Notes under the pieces: model-generated
The model's database searches: none
Seen by the model: only the letters and a program-made list of their open reading frames with translations
What the model was told of the DNA's origin: nothing
Translations under genes and position numbers: made by a program
Source of the DNA: Melitaea cinxia
Taxonomy: Eukaryota; Arthropoda; Insecta; Lepidoptera; Nymphalidae
Assembly (NCBI RefSeq): GCF_905220565.1
Contig: NC_059402.1
Location: forward strand, 16,927,501 to 16,991,500
Direction: 5' to 3'
Length of the DNA: 64,000 nucleotides
Shown here: positions 42,401 to 54,500 of the stretch, one piece after another
Position numbering within the stretch: position 1 is the stretch's first letter
Layout: each line of letters opens with the position of its first letter

Positions 42401-45400
42401 CAGATCACATTATTACCTTTAATTAATCTTGTATATAAAATTCTTGCGTCATAATGTTAGTTACAATATTCCGAAACGACTGGAGCGATTTTATGAAATT
42501 TTGTGTGCATATCGGATAGGTCTGAAAATCAGCCAACATCTATTTTTCATACTCCTAAGTTATGGGGGGGGGGGGGGTTAAGGAGGGTAATAACATATAT
42601 GGCAAAACAATATTTGCGGTGTCAACTAGTTTTCTATATATTTTATATTAATAATTGATAAATAACGAAGTGTCACATACCTTCTGATCTTTGCCAATGT
42701 GTCCCAATGAGTTCTCTATATAATTTCGTTCAACTTCCTTGATTAGTTTGGAACTTCTTGGAGAGTCAGCTCCAAGGAACACATAGACAGCTGTCCATAG
42801 TATACCAATCACACCTGTGCTGTAAAAGATCACTGGCCAGCCCCAAGAATCAGCTATGAATCCAGCAGCTATCAATTGAATAGCTGTTCCTAGTTGTGCA
42901 CCTGCAAAATAGTTTATATACTCGTAGCTTAATACCAACTTAAACATAAGTAGTGGTAATAAATAAATAAAAAAAAGTGTGCGTGTCAGCTCCGACGCAC
43001 GACTGGAGCTTACTCCTTCAGATCGACTGTCTAAATAGGCACAAAAAAGGCTAACTAGTCTAAGAAAAAGATTAATACCATATCGAATTGTAAATAAACG
43101 AATCAAATAACGCCATCTGTTGGCGTTATTTGAGGGAAAATATATCTGATGAAAGATCATCATCATCATACAACCCTGCTCCAATGTAGGTTGGCAGATA
43201 TATTCCCTACTAACCGGGACCGACGGCTTAACATTCTCTTTGAGGCACGGTGGGGAGACCCACAAGGACTGCACAAACACTCAGACCACAGCAAACATCT
43301 GTGTGGCCAATACAAATGCCACAAACCAGTGCTGTGACCGTTGTACCAAGGCAAAAAGGTCTATAAATACATATTATAGGGAGGGTGAAAAATAATAATA
43401 AAAATTGAAAACAGTTATAACCATTCTACTAATGTAATGAATTCATCATCCTTGACAATGTTACATGGAAAGTTTTATTCACTTAAGTTGTACCTAAAAA
43501 TGATACAATCATTGTAATTGTAAAAGTAAATAAAATAAATAAATATTTTAAAAATTTTGATAAGACGATATCAAGAAAAATATAGGCCTCTGATTTTTTC
43601 AGTACATTGGGTTTTTTGCGTAACTTTGTTTACAATCCTTATCTTTTAGAGTGTCAGAGATAATAAGACCGTCGGCCGTGATGAAAGTTGTAAAAATCTA
43701 GTAATGTTTTATTCATTTTCTTTATTTAGCTTAGCGCTTCGTAAACTATCAAGTTTTATAGGGGGTGTATAAGTTTTAGTAATCAGGGGATCTATAAGAT
43801 TGAAATCAGTGTTTTACGACGCGTTGGCGTACTAGTCATAAGTTACAGAAAATAATAATAAGACCAATCTTCATTCAGTTCTTCACTGAACTCTGCGAAG
43901 AATTGTGCCAAAATCAACAGTTTGATCTCAATATTTTTCTGTCGTAGTTTCTAAATCATGTAATAATTAAAATAAGAAAAGAAAATGTATTATTTTTTTT
44001 TATGTCATTAGGTCGGCAAACAAGCGTACGGCTCACCTGATGGTAAGCGATTACCGTAGCTTATAGACGCTTGCAACACCAGAAGCATCGCAAGCGCGTT
44101 GCCAACCCAATCCCCAATCCTCCCAGGAGCTCTGGTCACCTTACTCACCAACAGGAACACAATACTGCTTGAAAACAGTATTATTTTGCTGTGACCTTCT
44201 GTAAGGTCGAGGTACTACCCCAGTCGGGCTGCTCCATATTTTGAGCAGGAAATTCCTGCTGTGCCCTACCTCAGTTAAAATTTGCTAAAAATTTAAATAT
44301 CTGTAAACATACAAATTAATTATTAGTTTTATTTATACGCCTTTATTTTATATTGTAAATTATCTAAGACTGTTAATATCTATTTTGATATTATGGCTTA
44401 ATTTAAAAATATAAAAAATATGCACATTTTATTTTACGTCTGACAGACTACGCCTCAGTCAAATATTAACATCAAACTCACCTCAGCGGCAGGTTAAATG
44501 GGTACTTATTGCTGTTAAATTAAAACAAAGGCAAAAGAAAGTTTGAAACCATATGCAATAATTATTAACACTACATTTTTCATATCAATTTAATACGAAC
44601 ATAAATTAATTTATCACCTTTTCAAAAATTTCAATGCATTCATCTTACTGTGTGGCTACGGTACTAAAGAATATAGCCACCCCTTCTCTTCCCGTGGGTG
44701 TCGTAAGAGGCGACTAAGGGATAGCACAGTTCCGCTACCACCTTGGAACTTATAAATCCGACCGGTGACGGGATAACCACCTAACTACTGGCTTTGAAAT
44801 ACACAGGCCGAAGACGGGCAGCAGCGTCTTCGAAGCCAGCCCTGCGGTCACCAACCCGCCTGCCCAGCGTGGTGACTATGGGCAAAGCACATGAGTTCAC
44901 GTTATTTTTGGCGCGAACTTGTGGAGGCCTATGTCCAGAAGTGGACTGTATAGGCTGTAATGATTCATCTTACCAGCATATATCAAAGTGCCCAGTCTGC
45001 TCTTCTCCTCCAAAGGCACCCACTTTCCAATCAGATGATGTATTGTAGGATATAAAAATCCTTGAGATAATCCTTGCAGCATACGAAAGGCACATACTAC
45101 TTGCCATCCACCCTTGTTAAAAATAAATTAGTTAATAATGATTAATCAACTTTAAAAAATAATTGGATATTAGTTAAATCTTCAAAATTCTAAATTTAAA
45201 TTTATTTATGTGTGATGATGGCTTGTCATGTAGTTTCATTACAATTTAAGTTGCAAAAAATAATGCGTAATTGTCATTTACTTGTCGAAGTATATAGATT
45301 TTTTTGAGAATAAATCCAAGTATACATTTTTTGGAGAAATTTTGGTAAATGTAAAGCGTTTTCTCATTAACTATAATTTTGGATCAAACTGTTAATCGTT

Positions 45401-45509
45401 TTTTGTAAATATGATAATTTTCATCTATATCTATACAAATAAATAAAATTGGAGTGTCTGTTTGTCATATTAAAATACCCGCTTTTTACTTAATGCATAT
45501 GTTAATGCA

Positions 45510-45545
<36 letters not shown>

Positions 45546-48500
45546 AAAATGTATTTATACACTGTACATATACCAAAACAATATTTTTTACAATATTTCT
45601 CTGTCTGTCTGTCTGTCAGTCAGTATTTTGTTCCGGCTAATCTCTGAAACGGCTAGACCGAATTTGACGGGACTTTCACTGGCAGATAACTGATGTAACA
45701 AGGAGTAACTTAGGCTATTTTTTTTGGAGAAATTTATTTATTTTATCACTCTGCGAACTGAACAATAACTTTTTTGTTAAATCCTACGCGGACGAAGTAA
45801 AGTGATCTAAGCATCATAACCTGAAAAACTAGATTTCTTATATACGATTTTATTTTTGTGTTACCCCCCACATTAGGAATTTTAAACATTTTTAAAGAGC
45901 TCACTATAGACGGCGCCATGGTTCGCTTAAACCGAATATAAAAATCATCATATCAAAAATTTCGATCTAGCGGTTACATCGTTCCATAGCTTAATTGGCT
46001 AGAGCGCCGACACGGTCAGTCGGAGACGCGGGTTCGAGCCCCGCTGGAGCGGTCAATTTTTGATATGATATTCAAAAATGATTAGATTTCTTTTCTCTAA
46101 AATAAGTAAAGCTTACATGATACGATCCAAGTGGCATCAGCAGCGTTACCACAGAATTGACCCCAACACAAATGGTGATCAAGACCATTCCTCCGAACCT
46201 CGCGGACAGCTCGCCCCCAGGTATCTGTAGTATGACGTAGCCCCAGAAGAACGATGAGAGAATCAAGCTCTGCGTCTGCAAGCTCCAGTCAAATGACTGT
46301 AAAAAATGGATATTATTAATTTTACTTTAAGAAGGCTTTTATTAACAGATATCACTGGTCGTCACTGGAAATTTTTTCGTCTTCCTTAGAAGGAGGTCCT
46401 TCTTATAAAAAGATTTATTTATATTTAGTTAAGTCAATGGTACGGAACCCTTCGTGCGTGAGTCCGACCCGCACTTGGCCGATTTTTATGAAATTTTGCG
46501 TGCATATCGAGTAGGTCTGAGAATCGGCCAACATACCCCTAACATCATACCCTTAAGTTATAGGGCGGGATTAAGGGGGTTAATAACATATATCGTCCCT
46601 TGGCTAATAACACCGCTTAAGTCATTTTTAACAACTTTACTTTTATTACTTATTTATAATAATTACCTAAGATTATTTTATATTAAATTATTACTTATTT
46701 AAAAATTCCACCAATTTTATAAAATAGGCAGTTTTTTCCGTGTCCTGTAAAGTTGTTAAAAATGACTTAAACGGTGTTGTTAACTAAGGGACGATATGGC
46801 AAAACAACATAAACGGGGTCAGCAAATAACCTATAAAAAGTTACTTAACTTAAAAGGTGTAGGGTTATTTATTGTATCGGCTTATGGTTTTTCCGATACT
46901 CTTTCTGAGTGAAAAGTGATTCTTGAGATAAAAAGGGGTAATCTAGTTGAACGAATAACATCTCATAAACATAAAAACAGATCAAGATATGAATGAAGTC
47001 ATGAAGATAAAATATTTAGATCGATTAGTAGGTTAGTAAAAAATGTCGCTTCGCTCACGTGAGTCTTTTTAATCTGATTTGTTTTATCAATGCGAACTCT
47101 GGATAATATAGTTTTTTACGACATATTCAAGTGTATATTAATATGATAAAAGATAATATTCATTTGTTCGAACAGTACTCTATATTTTGAAGTAGGTACA
47201 TTGTTAATAAAAAAAAATTGTATTAGATTTGTTTGTTTACTGTTTATTGATAGAACACGAACAAAGTATACACCATATTTCAAGTACATAAACAATAACG
47301 GTCACCCACCGCCTGCCCAGCGTGGTGACTATGGGCAAAACACATGAGTTCACGTTATTTTTGGCGTAAACTTGTGGAGGCCTATGTCCAGCAGTGGACT
47401 GCAATAGGCTGAAATGATGATGATGATGATGAAACAATAACAGTAGAGTCTGATTGTAACTTTAATTATAGGTGATAACTACATTAAATTTGACTAACAT
47501 ACACTAATAACATACACATGGCTAGAACTTAAGATAGTGTTATACAATTAAATTAGCTACAATAAAAGATGACGCCGCGTTGGCGCAACGGTTACAGCCA
47601 TGGATTGTACCTGTTGCGCTGGCGGTTGCGGGTTCGATCCCCACACATGACAAACATTTGTATTGGCCATACGGGTGTTTGCAGTGGTCTAGGTGTTTGT
47701 GCAGTCCTTGTGGGTCTTCCCGACGTGCCTCGGAGAGCACGTTAAGCCGTTGGTCCCGATTGTTATCATGTACGCCTGTTAGCGATCGTTACTCATAGTA
47801 GGAAACATATCCGCCAACCCGCAGTGGAGCAGCGTGGTGGATTAAGCTCTGATCCTTCTCCTACATGGGGAAAGAGGCCTATGCCCAGTAGTGGGATATA
47901 GTAGGGACCTCAGTTAAACTAACTATCTTAACATTAGGTACTATAAACGGTATTACAAACTTGGTTCATGTAATCAGCAACCTTATCCAGCACCCTAACC
48001 GAGTCGCAATATTGAATGAAATCTAAAATTTATGATATAACTAGCGGCCCGCTCCAGCTTCGCACGGGTATAAAATATATAGCCTATGTCATTCAGTGAA
48101 AAAATTAGTAAAATCGATCCAGTAATATTGATTCATTCATTACTGCCATTACGCATGAAATAAACGCGTCCGATCACTGCTAAATTCAAAGTGCTACAAG
48201 GAGAACCGCCGCAAATGCGACGTCCTGCAATTTTTAAATCTGTAATATCTTCGAAAATATTCATTTAAATCATATGCTATAAAGGGCCATATAGTTCTAT
48301 ATTAAATCAACAATGTATTTAGGTTTTTAATTAGATAAGGATTAATGCTGTATTGGTTAAAATCGCTACGAAAATTAGCCATTATTTGTCGTAAAAAGTA
48401 AATGACAAAAAAATGTTATTGTGGGATACCTATCCGTAAGAGGTAGACATATACCACAGCAGAGTTTTCTGTAGACCTTCTCAATGTGTACAATACTTGG

Positions 48501-51500
48501 TACATTATTTTGGTAAATCTCGTAGGGTTCAGCCTGCGTTTGCAATGTAAGCGGAAAAAATGTAATTATTTACGACATCACATTAGAAACCTCAAAAATA
48601 ACGGTATTTATCCACTATTTAATGGATGTGATTATACATATAAACTTTCCTCTTCAATCACTCTATCTATTGAAAAAAACCGCATCAAAATCCGTTGCGT
48701 AGTTTTAAAGATTTAAGCATACATAGGGACATAGGGACATAGGCACAGAGAAAGCGACTTTGTTTTATACTATGTAGTGATTAGTGTAAAGTCTCAGACT
48801 GTTAAGAATGGAACTATAAATTATTCAAGTAATCCACAGCAGAATATATTCTGCTCAAAATCAAAATTGAAAACATCCTACTTTTTTGGAAGTTGGTCAA
48901 AAAGTAACGAATGCCGCACAAAGCTTGCTCTAGCTGAGACTCCAGTGAGCTGAGATTCCACAACGAGAGTGTTCTTATTGAATATGTTAATACACAATTT
49001 CAACGAACTGCGTAGGTTTGACTTACAAGAAATATATTTACAAAGTTATTAAGTATTAAATTAAGAAGACGTTTACACATTGCTTACGCATCTCAAGCCT
49101 GATAAAGGACCCGGCACTAACAGTGCTCCACCACTTGACATTAATAAGCGCGGTAAATATTTGGCCAAGCAATTTCGTTTCATACTAAATATTTGTTTTA
49201 AGTACTTCCTCTAACAACCGCTCTGGTGTAATGGAGCGAGTAGTCGCCTAAAACACCGACGGTTTTCGGGTTTGATTCCCGCTCGGGATGGATATTTGTA
49301 CATATATTTCTTTCCCGTTTGGATGTCTGTCTTTGTGCGTCTAGACACCGTGCCTCGAAGAGCACGCTAAGCCGTCGACTCCGGTTGTAATCATAAATAC
49401 CTGATAGCGATCGTTACTCATAGGAACTTATCCGCCAACCCGTAGTGGATGAGAGTGGTGGATTAAACTCCAATCCTTCTCCTACACGGAGTAAGAGACC
49501 TATGCCCAGCAATGGGATATTACAGGATGAATGCGTGCAGTACTTATCTAACAAAAAAACATAAAATAAATACTATATAATTGTGTAAGTTATCAAACGA
49601 AAAAGAAAACCTACTTAAGTTTACATCCACAATTAATAATTATACAATGCGTATATCACCAACGCCTCGTCTATCTTTAGTTAAAAAAAAATAGTCATTT
49701 AAACATACGTATTATTAAACTACTCGTCACAACTTTAACTTGTCTCAAATTTAAGTAATACAATACCAGATAAAAGAAATATTATAAAAGGGCTTGTAAA
49801 AAACCGAGTGTGCTCTGACCACACGACTGAAGTAAAACAATCTTGGCTCCTACAGTAATATGATGATGATGTATTTTCTCTCTATCTTCACTAACTTAAG
49901 CGCTATATTTATCTATCACTTCAAAAAAACTAATATATTTTATAGCCAAGGACATTTAATTCAGGAGCTAGTATTAAAACGCGATAGCAGATGGCGCTGT
50001 ACGGAATTAGATCGCGCTAACGCTTCGTGTCTCGTGCGGTATATAGACAGTTGAAAGTGCCGTATAATTTACAGTCATAATACTATGATATACGATAAAT
50101 CCCAAAAGTGTTAATTTTTGAAGTCCGCGTCCTGACTGACGCGGAGCTATCAATTTAATAGTGTCAGTAATAATAATAATCGTTTATTCAAACTCACATA
50201 CATATTACACACACATCGATATACAGACAACTAAAAGACTAGACAAAAAAAAAATTACAACATAACAACTCCATCTATACAAATAAATAAACTTAATTTT
50301 TTTTAATATAATTGGAAGCAATGTACATAACAAGCAACTAAAATAAAACACAATAAATTAAAAAGTAATAATATAATAATAATAGGTAATTACCAACATA
50401 AAATTAGTAATAATAATAAAAAAATAAGGAAAAAGAAAAAAAGAATAGAGCAATCAATCTGCATAGCGATGCAGTTGTTGGATAATCAAGATCCTTCAAC
50501 ACCGATTTTCAGCGTCACCCGTAAGGAGATAGGCGGAAAGCAGTCCTTAAATAAAAGAAATTAATAAAACTAAGTGTTTTCTAATCCCAACTCTTAGCAA
50601 TCAGTATGACGGAATGTGACGGATGACACTAACGGTCTGACGTTACAGCGCGATATTAAAAATTCATATCGTCTCAGTTCATGAGAGAATACTTTGTACT
50701 TCACCGAATATTTGTAAAAACAATTGGAGAAATATCTTAAATTTAATAAAACTTACCCCCTTAGACTCGACGGTCTAAAAGCTCAGAATTACATGAGTTT
50801 TTAACTTTTTTTTATATCTAAATAACAACCAAAACTTTTAAGACTATTTATTAATATTTAAGTTTACAAAAAACATTATTACAAAGATAAAAATTACATT
50901 AACTATTTTAAAGATGGCGTTGAAGTCAGACTCCTTAATAAATTAAATCGCGGCGCGCAATGTTTTAGCTCTTCTATGGGTCTGAAAAAAAACAAAACCA
51001 ATTTTTAATCATTATAAATAAACATCGCAGGAAGTAACATGAAAAAAAAAAATTTTTTTTGAAGAAATAGCGCGTTGGTAGTTCGAAAATATCTATTTTT
51101 TTTCATCGTGTTTTGCATGTAAAAAAATAAAAATATTTAACGCAAAAATTTTATTTTTCGCCCTGCGGTAGCTGTGATTATATTAAATAACATATTAAAA
51201 TTTGAAACGAATCGACTTAGTAGTTTTTCTTTTACGCCGCGCGCCAGGCGGAAAAAAGTAATTTTGTGATAAACGCGTTTAAATTTTAGTCAAGGAAATT
51301 CTCAAGAAAATTAGATTCGAGCGTATACTTACGATTAACCAGCTATTACAGCGCATACAGTATATCATCAGTCCTATCAAACTCTTTAATTTCTTCAGTT
51401 TTTCACCTCTCAAAACTAAAATATTTTCCCTTACTACAACTCAGGTAAAGAAACCGAAGTACTGACCGATTGCTTTGACGCTGACCTTTTAAATGGGTTT

Positions 51501-54500
51501 TATAGCATGAAACACTGAAAATATCGACACTAAATTTTAACTGTATCCTTTCGAAATACTATACTTTCGAAATATGAAAAAAAAAGATTCTTCTAGACCA
51601 CCGGGTCCCCTTAAGCCGCACGAAACGCGACGACGACGTTAGCGCAGCGGTCAAGACACTGCGCTGGTTTGATACTGTTATGCTGGCGGTCGCGGGTTCG
51701 ATCCACGTACATGGCAAACGATTGTATTGACCATACAAATGTTTGCTGTGGTCTGGACTTTTGTGCTTGTTTATTGGGTGTGTTTCCGGGCTTCAGATCA
51801 GGTGTAAATCCCAGTGAGGGCCGTTGAATGTGAGGTGTAAGACGTTTTAAACATCTAAGGTAAAAATCTAATATATAAAATTCTCGTGTCGCGGTGTGTT
51901 TGTAGTTAAACTCCTCCGAAACGACTTTACTGATTCTCATGAAATTTTGTGTGCATATTGGGTAGGTCTGAGAATCGAACAACATCTATTTTTCATACCC
52001 TGAAGTTATAAGGAGGGGAAGATTAAGGGGGCTAATAACATATATGGCAAAACAACGTTTGCAGGGTTAGCTAGTAGTTTTATATAATTTCTAGTAACAT
52101 TTATTTTATGACCAATATAATTATAATGCAATATACAAACGAATCTTAGCGCACTTAAAATTATTTGCACTTGTGTCCTCCTGCATATAGTATTGTACTG
52201 TGGGGCTTGAATTAGTCAAGCATCTCGTTCATATGGAAATCACAAATAACTTTTCATATTGTTTTCTAATGTTTACGCGAATTTTACTCATTTAATAAAA
52301 CACTTTTTTCGGATTTTATCGCGGTTTATTATTAACTTTTGATTCCCGACGTTTCGGATACTTTACAGCAACCATGGTCACGGGAGGACTGAGGTGTCAG
52401 ACGTCCTAACGTTACAAAGTTATTCGAAACTACCCGACATACATCAATATTTATTTAGTCCTATCTACGCAGAATGTGCTAATTGAGTCTTTAATCTGTG
52501 GTAAATTATGCTTGGTTTTTGATTTAATTATATTAATAATGGGTAATATGTAAACATATAGCTGACTTGAAACATCGTCGCTATACTAAGTCTGCAATCT
52601 GTGAACACAGTCTAGACACAGCTAGCCATTATATTAGATTCGATAAACCACAGATCCTCGCAAAAGAACACCGATTCCAACCAAGGATGATCCGTGAGGC
52701 TATTGAAATTAAAAAACATCCAAATTTCAATAGAGAAGATGGCTGGCAATTACCACCTGCTTGGGACCCCATTATTAATATAATTAAATCAAAAACCAAG
52801 CATAATTTACCACAGATTAAAGACTCAATTAGCACATTCTGCGTAGATAGGACTAAATAAATATTGATGTATGTCGGGTAGTTTCGAATAACTTTGTAAC
52901 GTTAGGACGTCTGACACCTCAGTCCTCCCGTGACCACGGTTGCTGTAAAGTATCCGAAACGTCGGGAATCAAAAGTTAATAATAAACCGCGATAAAATCC
53001 GAAAAAAGTGTTTTATTAAACAAATAACTTTTTTTAATAATAATAATAAGCCTGATATCGTGGTGATGGATAGGGCACGGTTGAGGGTATTTTTAGTGGA
53101 CATCACCATCCCGTATGACGAGAACCTCGTGAAAGCCGAGACTGAGAAAAAACGTAAATATCTGGATCTGGCGCACGAGATTGTCGACATGTGGGATGTG
53201 GGGTCCGCTGAAATAATCCCAAGGCAAGTGGGGATCCGGGACGGTTCGCTCGCAGCCAGGATGCAAATGGCGGTGTTACTTGACTCGGCTAGGATTCTCC
53301 GCCGGTTTCTCAGCCTACAGCCCTAACCCTCGGCTGTTTGATTTCCCTGCCGGGGTGTAATCCTCTACCCGCTTATATTTATATATGTAAGTGTAAGTAA
53401 ATTTACTATATTATTTATATAAGTAGTAATTATAATATAATTATGTATCTATTATATATTAAGCCGCCGCGTTGGCGCAACGGTTACAGCCATGGATTGT
53501 ATCTGTTGCGCTGGCGGTTGCGGGTTCGATCCCCGCACATGACAAACATTTGTATTGGCCATACAGGTGTTTGCCGTGGTCTGGGTGTTTGTGCAGTCAA
53601 AGTGCAAAAATACGAACAAAGTATTGCGTTTTTAATATGGGTCGGTTTAACAACGAAATTAGGCACTGCCTAAGAATAACCTGTCAAATTAAATTGTCTT
53701 GAATTCGATACCGTTTGTACTAATAATTATGATTTTTGACACGGTTGCGTAATCGCAACATTCCACAGAGTAATATTATGACAATTCACTTTTAATTTTT
53801 CGTTTGTGCGTTCTTGTTATTAGTGAAAATATTAATATGTTAGTGATGAATAAGTTTACTTCTGAAATATGTAAGGGAGGACGTGTGTTTGATGAAAGTA
53901 AACTGTGCATCGAAATTCAACACGTTCGATTTTAATACATAAATAACAATGACGTTATAATTTTTCATTTATTAATAAATAAACAAGTACTTTTATTGAG
54001 CATACAATTTCGTAAGTAATTAATAACGTTATCAATGATTTCCTATGTTTGACACAAACGAAATTATCAGAGTGCCGGCCTTATGAGGTTACTGTGTCTA
54101 TCCAGTAACTGATTTGTTTGATAGGTATCAGTTGGTTGCTGTACGTGTATTTGTATTATTTCTATGCCTGTATTATAAGTATTAATGCACTTTACGTGTC
54201 CAATAATTTACTTGTCTGTTCTTGAAATTATGTAAAAGCCTCTATTCCCAACAAAATTGAAATAAATTAGGAAAAAATTGCAAGAAAGTAAGTGCAGTGT
54301 GGCTGTTCCAAGGCTGTTCATATTTTTTTTTCACTGCCTACCCTGTCTAAAACCTTTATGTACGCCACTGGAAGAGAGAGAGAGTTTCAGAGTAGGCAGC
54401 GTAAACAGAGAAAGAATAAGAGTAATAGGAAGAAGTATGAGACTGACTTTTAAGGGTTAAATTGGTGTCAGATCGAAAGGAACGCTCATGGGTGTCGCAA

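Noticed and set aside
42648..43280. A 210-codon minus-strand frame
   Set aside because: Only 42681-42901 is real (exon 5 of gene B, with clear splice sites). The rest is intron and SINE read-through.
45980..46052. Functional tRNA-Thr gene
   Set aside because: It folds well, but position 33 is C and both copies share non-tRNA flanks, which points to a mobile relic.
52291..53020. Hammerhead ribozyme in the Penelope-like arms
   Set aside because: Such ribozymes are known in this class and ccgaaacgtc is present, but the upstream ctgtaaa does not match the CTGANGA core, so a working ribozyme is not supported.
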